NCBI GenBank assembly: GCA_027488215.1 | Contig: JAIYCB010000006.1 | Span: 62,001-126,000 of the forward strand | Length of the DNA stretch: 64,000 nt | Direction of reading: 5' to 3' | From: Comamonadaceae bacterium | GTDB taxonomy: Bacteria > Pseudomonadota > Gammaproteobacteria > Burkholderiales > Burkholderiaceae_C | In this document: positions 1 to 8,731 of the stretch, piece after piece | Numbering within the stretch: position 1 is the stretch's first letter | Layout: each line of letters begins with the position of its first letter | Notes under the pieces: model-generated | The model's input: only the letters and a program-made list of their open reading frames with translations | What the model was told of the DNA's origin: nothing | Databases searched by the model: none | Program-made: the position numbers and the translations under genes

Positions 1-588
1 CGTGGGTGCCAGGCAGTTCACCCGGATGTGGTGCTTTTCGCCTTCGATTGACAGGGTCTGCATCAGACCCGCCAGCGCCATCTTGGCCGCGCCGTAATTG
101 GCTTGGCCAAAATTGCCATAGAGGCCACTGGATGAGGTGGTCATGACGATGCGGCCATAGTTTTGTGCCTGCATGAGGGGCCACACAGCCTTGGTGCAAT
201 GCACCGCGCCCATGACGTGCACATCCATCACCAGCTTGAAGTCGGCCAAGTCCATCTTGGCAAAACTCTTGTCGCGCAAGATGCCCGCGTTGTTGACCAG
301 GATGTCCACCCTGCCCCAGGCGTCCACCGCCTGCTGGACCATGGCTTTGACGGCCTCAAAGTCGGTGACCGATGCGCCATTGGCCAAGGCTTCACCGCCC
401 GCCGCGCGGATTTCATTGACCACCGCTTGCGCGGCCGACACCGAGCCGCCCACGCCATGCACATCGCCGCCCAAATCGTTGACCAGCACCTTGGCCCCAC
501 GGGCTGCCAGCGCCAGGGCGTGTTGTTTGCCCAAACCGCCGCCTGCGCCCGTGACGATGGCCACGCGGCCTTTGAAATCGATGCTCAT
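1..588 (-). CDS. SDR family NAD(P)-dependent oxidoreductase (3' end outside window)
   Basis: Only the N-terminal 196 residues are inside the window. They form a classical short-chain dehydrogenase: the cofactor glycine motif TGAGGGLG lies at about residues 13-20, an NNAG motif near 100, and the catalytic Tyr and Lys of NYGAAK at about 165-169. The segment after the glycine motif (NDLGGDVHG) resembles the 3-hydroxyacyl-CoA dehydrogenase part of peroxisomal multifunctional enzyme type 2, so a 3-hydroxyacyl-CoA or related substrate is possible but unproven. The ATG at 588 begins MSIDFKG, directly before the first beta strand. It is divergent from the NUDIX gene, with 135 bases between them. Confidence 0.88.
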   Translation of the reverse strand, partial: MSIDFKGRVAIVTGAGGGLGKQHALALAARGAKVLVNDLGGDVHGVGGSVSAAQAVVNEIRAAGGEALANGASVTDFEAVKAMVQQAVDAWGRVDILVNNAGILRDKSFAKMDLADFKLVMDVHVMGAVHCTKAVWPLMQAQNYGRIVMTTSSSGLYGNFGQANYGAAKMALAGLMQTLSIEGEKHHIRVNCLAPT

Positions 589-723
589 GTGTTTTCCTTG
601 TGACATTGAAAGATGGGGTTGAGCTGATTCATCTGCTAATCTGGCCCCAATGACCCTGCAGCCCGCTGTGCACAGACTTTAAACCAGCCCCCGAGCACTG
701 CCTGTTACCCGATTGACATCCTC

Positions 724-1602
724 ATGGAACTGAACACCACCATCCTGACCGCCCCCCCTTTGGACGCCGCCACCGTGGTGATGCTGCGCGATGGACCCGA
801 TGGCTTACAGGTGCTGCTGATGCGCAGGCACCAGGCCTCGAATGTGCTGGGCGGTGCCTATGTGTTCCCGGGTGGCAAACTCGACTTGGAAGATCAACAC
901 CCCTCCTGGATCCAGCGCCTGAGCCAGGAGAGTGCTACTTTGAACCAGCGTCTGAACGAGCCCGATATCCCGGGGAAACGGGCTGCAGGCCTGTTTGTGG
1001 CCGCCATGCGCGAAGCCTATGAAGAGTGCCGAGTGCTGCTCGGTTGCGCCCCACATGCCCAGCCACAGGCCGAGGCCCTGCTGCAGGCCTTGCGCAGCGG
1101 CCAAAGTTGGCATGAGGCCTTTGCGGCCCAGGCCCTGGCCTTGCACACCGAGCAGCTGTTGCCCTGGTGCCGCTGGATCACACCGCGCCAGGCCTCGGTG
1201 ACCAACAAGCGCTTTGACACCCGTTTTTTTGTCACCCAGGTACCCGACGACCAATTGGCCGAGCACGACAACTTTGAAGCGACCGAAGCCTTGTGGATCC
1301 ATCCGCGCCAAGCACTGCTGCGCTACTGGGACCGCGAGATCGAGTTGGCACCGCCCCAGATCATGAGTCTGGTGCACCTGAACCGACACCCGAATGCCCA
1401 TAGCGTACTGGCCGAGGCGCAAAACCGCCGCCCCCCGGTGATCCAGCCCGAACCTTTTGACCAAGACGGCATCCGCACCATTTGCTACCCGGGAGATCCG
1501 CGCCACTCGGTCCGCGAAGCGGCCTTTCCCGGCCCCAGCCGTTTGATGTTCAAAAACAAACGTTTTGAACCCGTGGCAGGCTTGGCCGCTTTGCTTGACT
1601 AG
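724..1602 (+). CDS. NUDIX hydrolase, NUDT19-like with split Nudix box
   Basis: 292 residues. A Nudix box is present but split: VFPGGKLD lies at about residues 47-54 and the catalytic helix REAYEE at 96-101, with roughly 40 residues between. That long insertion is typical of the NUDT19-like branch, some members of which cleave CoA derivatives or other nucleoside diphosphate compounds. Residues 110-290 are the longer C-terminal part seen in these proteins. The ATG is preceded by no obvious Shine-Dalgarno sequence. A lone Hpt gene follows 63 bases later on the same strand. Hydrolase class is confident; substrate is not known. Confidence 0.85.
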   Translation: MELNTTILTAPPLDAATVVMLRDGPDGLQVLLMRRHQASNVLGGAYVFPGGKLDLEDQHPSWIQRLSQESATLNQRLNEPDIPGKRAAGLFVAAMREAYEECRVLLGCAPHAQPQAEALLQALRSGQSWHEAFAAQALALHTEQLLPWCRWITPRQASVTNKRFDTRFFVTQVPDDQLAEHDNFEATEALWIHPRQALLRYWDREIELAPPQIMSLVHLNRHPNAHSVLAEAQNRRPPVIQPEPFDQDGIRTICYPGDPRHSVREAAFPGPSRLMFKNKRFEPVAGLAALLD

Positions 1603-1665
1603 AATACGCAATGACCACGTTTCATTTGCTTACGTGATTTTTGTATTCACTTGTAACTTCGCCTC

Positions 1666-2025
1666 ATGAGCCAAACACCTCAGCCAATCTATTTGTCCAT
1701 TGAGCGGGCCATGGAATTCATTGGTGACGCCAATGGCGTGCTGTCTCTGCTCAAGACGCTGCAGCAAACCCTCAGCGACGATTTACCACGCTTGCAAGAG
1801 CTGCTGGACAAAGGCGAGGTCTACGCCGCCAATCGCATCCTGCATCAACTCAAGGGCTTCACGCCTGTGTTTTGTGTGGACGGCCTGGTCGAGTTGGTGG
1901 TCAAGGTCGAAGGGATGAGCAAGCACGCCGACGCCAGCGAGGTGCGCTCTGCCTATGCACAGCTGTCACCGCAGTTGGAAGCCCTGCGCCAAGAAGTCAT
2001 CACGCACCTGACCTACCACAGTTAA
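1666..2025 (+). CDS. Stand-alone histidine phosphotransfer (Hpt) domain protein
   Basis: 119 residues, essentially one Hpt domain: an all-helical sequence with the phospho-accepting histidine in LHQLKGF, His60, matching the HxLKG core of Hpt proteins. Hpt proteins relay phosphate between response-regulator receiver domains in phosphorelays. No kinase or receiver gene is nearby, so its partners must be encoded elsewhere. It is followed by a perfect palindrome that probably ends transcription. Assignment rests on the HQLKG motif, helical pattern and length; a degenerate Hpt acting only as a regulator is also possible. Confidence 0.7.
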   Translation: MSQTPQPIYLSIERAMEFIGDANGVLSLLKTLQQTLSDDLPRLQELLDKGEVYAANRILHQLKGFTPVFCVDGLVELVVKVEGMSKHADASEVRSAYAQLSPQLEALRQEVITHLTYHS

Positions 2026-2084
2026 GTCTGATCAACCCATCCCAAGCCACTGCAGTCAACCGATCAGAAGACGACTGCCAACAA

Positions 2085-2108
2085 CAACGGGCCCCGCGGG
2101 GCCCGTTG
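2085..2108. terminator. Perfect 24-bp GC-rich palindrome between convergent genes
   Basis: Two 12-base arms, CAACGGGCCCCG and CGGGGCCCGTTG, abut with no spacer. It lies between the Hpt gene stop and the ettA stop, so it can fold in either transcript. Neither side carries a proper T-run (CTTTG on +, TTGTTGG on -), so it may be a bidirectional but weak or Rho-assisted terminator. Confidence 0.55.
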
Positions 2109-2128
2109 CTTTGCACACAAAAAGCTGC

Positions 2129-3790
2129 TTATTTCAAAGCCTTGAACCGCACGCGCTTGGGCTTGGCTCCCTCTTCGCCCAGACGTTTTTTCTTGTCGGC
2201 TTCGTACTCCTGGTAGTTGCCGTCAAAGAACACCCACTGGCTGTCGCCTTCGGCGGCCAAAATGTGAGTGGCAATGCGGTCCAGGAACCAGCGGTCGTGG
2301 CTGATCACCATGACCGAGCCCGCAAACTCCAGCAGCGCATCCTCCAGCGCACGCAAGGTTTCGACGTCCAGGTCGTTCGAGGGTTCGTCCAGCAGCAGCA
2401 CGTTGCCGCCTTCGATCAGGGTCTTGGCCAGGTGCAAACGGCCGCGCTCACCGCCCGACAGCATGCCGACCTTCTTTTGCTGGTCGCCGCCGTTGAAGTT
2501 GAAACGTCCGCAATACGCGCGGCTGGCCATCTGGAACTTGCCCACGTTGATGATGTCCAGACCACCCGAAACGTCTTCCCAGACGGTCTTGTTGTTGTCC
2601 AGGTCATCGCGGTTCTGGTCCACAAAGGCCATCTTCACGGTCTGACCGATCTTGACTTCACCACTGTCAGGCTGCTCGCGGCCCGAGATCAGCTTGAACA
2701 GGGTCGACTTACCAGCGCCGTTGGGGCCGATGATGCCAACGATCGCGCCCGCAGGCACTTTGAAGCTCAGGTTGTCGATCAGCAAACGGTCACCAAAGGA
2801 CTTGCTGACGTTTTTGAACTCGAACACCTCGTTGCCCAGTCGTTCGGCCACAGGGATGAAGATCTCCTGGGTTTCGTTGCGCTGCTGGTATTCGTAGTCG
2901 CTCAGTTCTTCAAAGCGGGCCAAACGGGCCTTGCTCTTGGCTTGACGGCCCTTGGGGTTGGCGCGGGCCCACTCCAGTTCCTTCTTCATAGCCTTGGTGC
3001 GGGCGTCTTCGGTGCGCTGTTCCTGCTCCAGACGGGCCTCTTTTTGCTCCAACCAGGTGGAGTAGTTGCCCTTGTAAGGAATGCCGTGACCGCGGTCGAG
3101 TTCCAAAATCCACTCGGCGGCGTTGTCCAGGAAGTAACGGTCGTGGGTGATGGCCACCACGGTGCCCGAAAAGCGCTGGAGGAACTGCTCCAGCCAGTCC
3201 ACAGATTCGGCGTCCAAGTGGTTGGTCGGTTCGTCGAGCAACAACATGTCGGGGCGAGACAGCAGCAAGCGGCACAACGCCACACGGCGTTTTTCACCGC
3301 CCGACAGGTTGCCGATCACGGCGTCCCATGGGGGCAGGCGCAGCGCGTCGGCGGCGATTTCAAGTTGGTGGTCCGAGGCGTCACCGGCGGTGGCGATGAT
3401 CGCTTCGAGCTTGGCCTGCTCGGCGGCCAGGGCGTCAAAGTCGGCATCTTCTTCGGCGTAGGCGGCGTAAACCTCTTCGAGGCGGGCCTGTGCGGCCTTG
3501 ATCTCGCCCATGCCGTTTTCCACCGACTGGCGCACGGTTTCGGTGGGGTCGAGCTGTGGCTCTTGGGGCAGATAACCGATCTTCAGGCCCGCCATCGGGA
3601 TGGCTTCGCCTTCGATCTCTTTGTCGATGCCGGCCATGATCTTGAGCAAAGTGGACTTGCCCGAGCCGTTGGTGCCCAGCACGCCGATCTTGGCGCCGGG
3701 GAAGAAGGACAGTGAGATGTCTTTGAGAATCTGACGCTTGGGCGGCACGATCTTGCCAACCCGGTTCATCGAAAATACGTATTGAGCCAT
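2129..3790 (-). CDS. ettA: ABC-F translational throttle protein EttA
   Basis: 553 residues, close to the 555 of E. coli EttA. Two ATP-binding cassettes are present: Walker A GTNGSGKS at about 39-46 with signature LSGGEKRRV and Walker B LLLDEPTNHLD; then Walker A GPNGAGKS, signature LSGGERGRL and LLLDEPSNDLD. There is no membrane domain. EttA binds the ribosomal E site and couples elongation to the ATP/ADP ratio. I chose the ATG that gives MAQYVFSMNRVGK, the usual EttA N-terminus, with AGG seven bases upstream; a 24-residue upstream extension is unlike the family. Confidence 0.95.
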   Translation of the reverse strand: MAQYVFSMNRVGKIVPPKRQILKDISLSFFPGAKIGVLGTNGSGKSTLLKIMAGIDKEIEGEAIPMAGLKIGYLPQEPQLDPTETVRQSVENGMGEIKAAQARLEEVYAAYAEEDADFDALAAEQAKLEAIIATAGDASDHQLEIAADALRLPPWDAVIGNLSGGEKRRVALCRLLLSRPDMLLLDEPTNHLDAESVDWLEQFLQRFSGTVVAITHDRYFLDNAAEWILELDRGHGIPYKGNYSTWLEQKEARLEQEQRTEDARTKAMKKELEWARANPKGRQAKSKARLARFEELSDYEYQQRNETQEIFIPVAERLGNEVFEFKNVSKSFGDRLLIDNLSFKVPAGAIVGIIGPNGAGKSTLFKLISGREQPDSGEVKIGQTVKMAFVDQNRDDLDNNKTVWEDVSGGLDIINVGKFQMASRAYCGRFNFNGGDQQKKVGMLSGGERGRLHLAKTLIEGGNVLLLDEPSNDLDVETLRALEDALLEFAGSVMVISHDRWFLDRIATHILAAEGDSQWVFFDGNYQEYEADKKKRLGEEGAKPKRVRFKALK

Positions 3791-3927
3791 GTGTAAACCT
3801 GAATAAAAAAGGGCAGAGACTGGGCACCCCAAAGACGCCTGCTCTGCGCCGCTGGCCTGCAAATGGGGTCAGGCGCGGCGTGTGCTACCCGGCATTATCC
3901 CAGCTTGCCAGGCTTGTGCATGAAAAA

Positions 3928-4878
3928 TCAGACCGCCCGCTCCTTCAACAGGCCCGATCGGCTGGAAAACTGCACCAAACTGTCCAGCGCCTCCAATTGA
4001 ACCCGAGCGCTGCGCTGGCCATAAACCTCGGCTCGCAACCAGGCGCATTCGGCATCCAGCAGCGCGTCAGACCCCAAACTGCACCACCAGACCCGGCCCT
4101 CGCCGTCCCAGCGGTAGCCGCGTGCCTTGAGCTTGTCTTTGGCTTCAAATGGCGCACCCGTGGCGCACAGCTTGTAGCGCGTCTGGTTAGCCCCGGCCAA
4201 AAGGCGCGACAAACCCGTCTGCCCATCGGCCAAGGGCGAGGCCAGCACCTGCAAAAGCGCATGGCAATCCACCTGCGCCCGGTGCGCGTCGTAAAACCAG
4301 CCGCGCTCAGACGCCAGAAACTCCAGCTTGGCCGAGCCACTGCCCTCTTTTTTCCAGTCAATGCCCATGAAGGAACATGCCCAGGCTTTGCCCGCAAACA
4401 CCGGCAAGCGGGCCTCCACAAAGGGGCGGTCAAACCCGGCGTTGTGCGCCACGATCAAATCGGCGTGCTGCACCAGTGCTGTCACAGCGTCGTCGTCGAT
4501 GCGCAAACCCTTGACCATGTTGTCGTCAATCCCTGTGATCTCGGTGATCTGCGCCGGGATCGGTTTGCCTGGGTCTTCAAACGACTCATAAATGGTCACT
4601 GGCCCGACGGGCAAACCTGTCGCGGTGTCTACCAACACCGACAACATCGCCAGCTCGATGATGCTCTCCAGCTTGCTGTCCAGCCCCGTGGTCTCTGTGT
4701 CCAAAACAATCACGCGCCGGGTGGCCTGCCCATTCACAGGCCCGTAATCGCTGTGCGGCACCAAGCGGCGAAGCACGCGAAAGTCAGGGTGCTGCGCCAA
4801 GGTTTGGGCTATGGCTTCGGGGTCAGAGGGCGATTCGACGGGCGCGTCGAAAAAACTCATTTGATCGGTCTTTTTCAT
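3928..4878 (-). CDS. DEDDh 3'-5' exonuclease (DNA polymerase III epsilon-like)
   Basis: 316 residues. The exonuclease domain shows all DEDDh residues: Asp60 and Glu62 in DTETTG, Asp150 in HNAGFDRPF, and His199/Asp204 in HRAQVD. It resembles the proofreading subunit but is longer, with a C-terminal region from about 220 containing a Trp-rich segment (YRWDGEGRVWWC), typical of stand-alone epsilon-like exonucleases rather than replicative DnaQ. A role in DNA repair or small-RNA trimming is inferred. The N-terminal MSFFDAP could be a beta-clamp-type peptide, which is speculative. It lies downstream of a Bug-type gene on the opposite side of a 65-base gap. Confidence 0.85.
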   Translation of the reverse strand: MKKTDQMSFFDAPVESPSDPEAIAQTLAQHPDFRVLRRLVPHSDYGPVNGQATRRVIVLDTETTGLDSKLESIIELAMLSVLVDTATGLPVGPVTIYESFEDPGKPIPAQITEITGIDDNMVKGLRIDDDAVTALVQHADLIVAHNAGFDRPFVEARLPVFAGKAWACSFMGIDWKKEGSGSAKLEFLASERGWFYDAHRAQVDCHALLQVLASPLADGQTGLSRLLAGANQTRYKLCATGAPFEAKDKLKARGYRWDGEGRVWWCSLGSDALLDAECAWLRAEVYGQRSARVQLEALDSLVQFSSRSGLLKERAV

Positions 4879-4943
4879 ATGACGTGATTAAACCGCGTCT
4901 TCAAGACCATCGGACAAGCCATGAGGCGCCCGGAACCCTCATT

Positions 4944-5948
4944 TCAATCGAGCTTAATTCCCAAGTCCACCGCCAGCTTGATCCAGACGGGCACTTCGGC
5001 TTCCCAGTCTTTGCGGGTGCCGACCAGGTTTTTCGGTTTGTTGGGGATGGCGAAGGTCTCACGCAGCTTGGCGGCTTTGTCGGTGTTGGACCAGGCCACG
5101 GCTTCGTCAGCCAGCAGTTTCAGCACGGCTTCAGGCGTTCCGGCAGGTGCCACCAGGGGCAAGCCGCCTTCCAAGCTCACGAGCTTGGCGGTGTCGCCCT
5201 GCTCCATGAGAGTGGGCACGTTGGGCAGCTTGGGCGAGCGGTAGCTGCCCGTCACGCCAATGGCCCGCACACCGCGGCTGGCCACGGCATTGAAGGCCAG
5301 GTAGCTGCCGATGGCAATTTGCGATTGACCCGAAGCTACGTCGAGCCACATGGGGGCCTCACCCCGGTAATGCACCGACTGGATTTTGGTGCCGTGAATG
5401 CGGTTGGTCTGGTCGGCCACCATGTGTGGGTAAGAGCCCGGCGCATAGGTGCCCATGGAGGTCGGGTTCTTTTGGGCCCAGGCCACAAATTCGGCCATGT
5501 TGTTGGCCGGTATCTTGTCGTTGATGCCCACCACCAAAGGGCCCGAGGGGAACACGGTGACCGGTGTCAGGTCTTTGTCGAGGTTGTAGGGCAGCTTGGA
5601 ATACAAGATGCGGTTTTGCCAGAAGGTGCCCGAGGTGCTCATGACCAGGGTGTACCCATCGGCGGGCGATTTGGCCGCAGCGTCAATACCGATGATGGCT
5701 CCGGCGCCGGGTTTGTTGTCGATGACCACGGGCACGCCCAGCTTGGTCGAAAGGTGTTCGCCATAGCTGCGGGCCAAGGCGTCGGTCAAGCCGCCGGGCG
5801 GGAAAGCCACAATGATCCGGATGGGTTTGGCAGGCCACTTGGTTTGCGCCCAGGCATTGACCAGCGGACCACCGGCGGTCACGGCGATGGCAGCCACAAC
5901 GGCTGTTTGAAGAAAGGAACGGCGGTCAGAAATGGTTTTCATGTTCAT
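4944..5948 (-). CDS. Bug-family tripartite tricarboxylate transporter substrate-binding protein
   Basis: 334 residues with a twin-arginine style export signal (RRSFL at residues 9-13, a hydrophobic stretch, then AWAQ). The mature part carries Bug-family landmarks: IRIIVAFPPGGLTD, VVIDNKPGAGAIIG, and VPTLMEQG. Bug proteins are periplasmic receptors, greatly expanded in Burkholderiales, many of them orphan receptors without adjacent TctAB genes; this one is an orphan too. The ligand is usually a carboxylate but cannot be read from the sequence. Start ATG at the first Met; a Met two codons later is an alternative. Confidence 0.9.
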   Translation of the reverse strand: MNMKTISDRRSFLQTAVVAAIAVTAGGPLVNAWAQTKWPAKPIRIIVAFPPGGLTDALARSYGEHLSTKLGVPVVIDNKPGAGAIIGIDAAAKSPADGYTLVMSTSGTFWQNRILYSKLPYNLDKDLTPVTVFPSGPLVVGINDKIPANNMAEFVAWAQKNPTSMGTYAPGSYPHMVADQTNRIHGTKIQSVHYRGEAPMWLDVASGQSQIAIGSYLAFNAVASRGVRAIGVTGSYRSPKLPNVPTLMEQGDTAKLVSLEGGLPLVAPAGTPEAVLKLLADEAVAWSNTDKAAKLRETFAIPNKPKNLVGTRKDWEAEVPVWIKLAVDLGIKLD

Positions 5949-6257
5949 GCTGGTGCGCGGTTGGAAGATGCCCTGCAGTCTAGTTGCGCCGGGCCATCAA
6001 AGACATTGGGGTTTGAACCCATGGCCTGTACCGCATCGGTCATCCGCGGGTTTTTTCTGCTTTGTGCGACAATGCACTCCGCTGAGGCCTCCAGTTGCCC
6101 CAGCATCAGCACTTCTGCTGGGGCCTGACCCAGGCAACGCTCAAAACAAGCGCCTGCGGTTTCCATGCCCACCCTAAGACCTATCGGCCAACACTGGTAA
6201 CTGCCAACAGCAGTTGAATGAGCCGATACCCGCGCCGGACATGGCGCTCTTTGAAAA
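5949..6257 (+). promoter_or_regulatory. 309-base leader region of the RhlE-type helicase
   Basis: No convincing long gene is present here. The region carries an inverted repeat CCCCAGCA (6098-6105) / TGCTGGGG (6116-6123), and an alternative pairing GTTGCC (6094-6099) / GGCAAC (6133-6138) that partly excludes it. A plausible -10 (GACAAT) lies at about 6068-6073. At 6241 a six-codon reading frame (MALFEK) ends in TGA overlapping the helicase ATG. Long structured leaders are common for cold-regulated DEAD-box helicases; regulation here is inferred. Confidence 0.4.
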
Positions 6258-8066
6258 ATGAACTTTGATGAATTGAATCTGGCCCCGGCCCTCATGCAAG
6301 CTGTGCGCGAGCTCGGCTACGACACCCCGACGCCCATCCAGGCCCAAGCCATTCCCGCCGTCCTGGCGGGCCAAGACTTGCTGGCCGGTGCGCAAACCGG
6401 GACCGGTAAAACCGCCGCCTTCACCCTGCCCATGCTGCACAAGCTGAGCCTGAGTGAGCCCGGCGAAAACCGCTTTGGCGGCAAAGCCATCCGCGCTTTG
6501 GTGCTCACCCCCACCCGCGAACTGGCTGCCCAGGTCGAAGAGTCGGTGCGCGACTACGGCAAATACCTTCAACTCGACTCCACTGTGATCTTCGGTGGCG
6601 TGGGCATGAACCCGCAGATCAACAAGGTCAAGCGCGGCGTGGACATCCTGGTGGCCACACCTGGCCGTTTGCTCGATCTGCAAGGCCAGGGCTTCCTGGA
6701 CCTGTCGACCGTCGAAATTTTGGTGCTCGACGAAGCAGACCGCATGCTGGACATGGGATTCATCCATGATGTGAAGAAAGTGCTGGCCTTGGTGCCCAAG
6801 GAAAAGCAAAGCTTGCTTTTTTCGGCCACCTTCAGCGACGAGATCCGCGAACTGGCGGCCAACTTGCTTAAGAACCCACAGAGCATTCAGGTCACGCCCA
6901 GTAACACCACAGTGCAGCGCATCACGCAGGTGATCCACCCCGTAGGTCGCAGCAAGAAAAAAGACGTGCTCTTGCACATCATTCAGAAACACGACTGGAG
7001 CCAGGTGCTGGTGTTCACCCGCACCAAGTTTGGTGCGAACAATGTGGCCGACTTCCTGACCAAAAACGGCGTCAAAGCCATGGCCCTGCACGGCAACAAG
7101 AGTCAAACCGCCCGAACCCAAGCGCTGGCCGGCTTCAAGACCGGCGAGATTCGCGCCCTGGTCGCCACTGACATCGCGGCCCGCGGCATCGACATCGAAG
7201 ACTTGCCGCACGTCGTGAACTACGAGATCCCGAACGTTTCCGAAGACTACGTGCACCGCATTGGCCGCACAGGCCGTGCCGGCGCCAGCGGCGAGGCCGT
7301 GAGCCTGGTTTGCCTGGACGAAGAAGGCTTCATGATGGACATCGAACGCTTCACCAAGCAGGAAATTCCGGTGCAGCTGCTGGAGGGCTTTGGCCCCGAG
7401 CCAGGCGAGGTGGCTGAGCCCATCGCCATGGGTCGCCAAACCCTGTGGGGCGGCGCAGGCAAGCCGCCCAGCCGCGATGTGATGGCCGCAGCCGCCAAAG
7501 CGGCGCGCCAAGACATGATGCAGCGCATCCGTGACAACAAGGCCGCTGGCGGAGGTCAAGGTCAGCGCCAGCCGCGTGCCGAAGGTCAGGGACAACCCCG
7601 CCCGTCGCGCAATGCGCCCCCACCTTCTCGCCGCAACGGCCCCCAAGGCGCACCCCGCTTTGAAGGTCAGGGCGAAGGCCGCCGTGAAGGCGGACGCGAT
7701 GGTGCTCGTTCAGAGCCACGCGGTGATGCGCGTTTTGACAACCGTGGAGATGGTCAGAGCCGTCCCCAGCAGCGCGGCCCTCGCCCGGAAGGACGTGGGT
7801 CTAACCGTGGTGGACAAGGCGGTGGGCAAGAGCGGCGCCAACATGATGGCGACGAATTGCCACGCCACATTGATCCTTTGAAAACCACGCAGTTTGCACG
7901 CCTTGATTTGCCCAACCGCAAGCCCGTGCGAACCAGCGGCCAACCTGACCCGACCCGCACGAGCATCGACAGCTTGGCCAGCGGCGGACGCCGACATGGC
8001 GGCGGTGGTTACGGTGGTGGCAACCGCGGCGGCAATGGCGGTGGTGGTCGTGGCTTCGGCCGCTGA
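6258..8066 (+). CDS. rhlE: DEAD-box ATP-dependent RNA helicase, RhlE type
   Basis: 602 residues. The helicase core has the Q motif ([10 protein letters not shown]), motif I AQTGTGKT at 45-52, PTRELA, DEAD at 158-161, SAT at 189-191 and HRIGRTGR at about 333-340. From about residue 430 to the end the protein is a low-complexity tail rich in Gly, Arg, Gln and Pro (repeats such as [26 protein letters not shown]), typical of RhlE-type proteins and likely to bind RNA and promote condensation. It unwinds short RNA duplexes in ribosome assembly or decay. An intrinsic terminator follows the gene. The symbol reflects the subfamily, not proven orthology. Confidence 0.9.
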   Translation: MNFDELNLAPALMQAVRELGYDTPTPIQAQAIPAVLAGQDLLAGAQTGTGKTAAFTLPMLHKLSLSEPGENRFGGKAIRALVLTPTRELAAQVEESVRDYGKYLQLDSTVIFGGVGMNPQINKVKRGVDILVATPGRLLDLQGQGFLDLSTVEILVLDEADRMLDMGFIHDVKKVLALVPKEKQSLLFSATFSDEIRELAANLLKNPQSIQVTPSNTTVQRITQVIHPVGRSKKKDVLLHIIQKHDWSQVLVFTRTKFGANNVADFLTKNGVKAMALHGNKSQTARTQALAGFKTGEIRALVATDIAARGIDIEDLPHVVNYEIPNVSEDYVHRIGRTGRAGASGEAVSLVCLDEEGFMMDIERFTKQEIPVQLLEGFGPEPGEVAEPIAMGRQTLWGGAGKPPSRDVMAAAAKAARQDMMQRIRDNKAAGGGQGQRQPRAEGQGQPRPSRNAPPPSRRNGPQGAPRFEGQGEGRREGGRDGARSEPRGDARFDNRGDGQSRPQQRGPRPEGRGSNRGGQGGGQERRQHDGDELPRHIDPLKTTQFARLDLPNRKPVRTSGQPDPTRTSIDSLASGGRRHGGGGYGGGNRGGNGGGGRGFGR

Positions 8067-8093
8067 GCGACAACCGTTCCCACCTGAATGACA

Positions 8094-8121
8094 AGAGCCC
8101 GCTCATGCGGGCTCTTTTTTT
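8094..8121 (+). terminator. Intrinsic terminator of the RhlE-type helicase gene
   Basis: A nine-base stem AGAGCCCGC/GCGGGCTCT with loop TCAT is followed by seven Ts. It lies 27 bases after the helicase stop codon and upstream of the convergent cupin gene's stop. Confidence 0.9.
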
Positions 8122-8134
8122 GACTGCGGCAATC

Positions 8135-8518
8135 TCAGTTGCGCACGAACAATGTCACCAGTGGATCGGGGCCGACCTGACGGCTCCAGTGGCCGTGCAC
8201 CGTGGCATCAAACGTGGCCCCCTCAGGCAAAGTGTCTGCGGAGTAAAAAAACTCACCTGGCCCAAAAATGCGCGAGCTGCCATCTTGCAAAAAAATCTCC
8301 ATTTGCCCTCCCAGCACAAACAACCACTGGGGGTTACCAGTGCAATGGAAGGTACTGCGAAAGCCCACAGGGCTTTGACGCAACTGGCATCCTGACGCGG
8401 CCATCAGGGTCGACAACTGGCTTTGGGGGGTGCCTTCGGTCAAGGGGATGAACTCGTCCCGAAATCGGGCGCGGCCATCCGTGTCGGTGAAGAGAATGAC
8501 TTTTTTCAGTTGGGTCAT
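8135..8518 (-). CDS. Small single-domain cupin protein
   Basis: 127 residues with a cupin-like pattern: beta-rich, FHCTGNPQWLFVLGGQMEIFLQDG in the first cupin motif region and IFGPGEFFYSADTLPEG in the second. The first-motif glutamate is replaced, and only one histidine pair can be seen, so metal binding is uncertain. No catalytic function can be assigned. The gene stands alone, convergent with the helicase and divergent from the hydroxyacid dehydrogenase operon. Confidence 0.65.
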   Translation of the reverse strand: MTQLKKVILFTDTDGRARFRDEFIPLTEGTPQSQLSTLMAASGCQLRQSPVGFRSTFHCTGNPQWLFVLGGQMEIFLQDGSSRIFGPGEFFYSADTLPEGATFDATVHGHWSRQVGPDPLVTLFVRN

Positions 8519-8616
8519 GGCGTCAAGTCCGCATTAAGGGGAGTGCATAGAAGAAGCCGATTGTCGCCGACCCTACACAAAACAAGGGTTAATCTGAGGA
8601 AGAATGCGAGCTCAAT

Positions 8617-8633
8617 GGTGTGATGATCGCACC
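8617..8633. promoter_or_regulatory. 17-bp imperfect palindrome upstream of the gluconate unit
   Basis: GGTGTGATGATCGCACC has arms GGTG-GAT and ATC-CACC around a central base, with one mismatch in each arm. It lies about 100 bases before the hydroxyacid dehydrogenase start, and a TTGACT -35-like hexamer lies downstream at 8686-8691. Operator role is inferred from symmetry and position only. Confidence 0.35.
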
Positions 8634-8731
8634 CACTGCATGATTTTTAAGGGTAAAAAGCTGACATGGACAATGGCAATTTTGTTTGACTCCACCTTGG
8701 CAACACCCAAGTATTCAACTGAACAGGGAAC

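Noticed and set aside
2111..3715. Long open frame on + strand (534 codons)
   Set aside because: Antisense to ettA; long shadow frames are expected at this GC content, and the product has no family likeness.
4884..6128. 414-codon frame on + strand
   Set aside because: Antisense to the Bug-family gene; no recognisable domain.
6174..7646. 490-codon frame on - strand
   Set aside because: Antisense shadow of the DEAD-box helicase; no start signal and composition typical of the opposite strand.
7600..8060. Repeat array
   Set aside because: The internal similarity is codon-level low complexity of the helicase tail, not a DNA repeat element.
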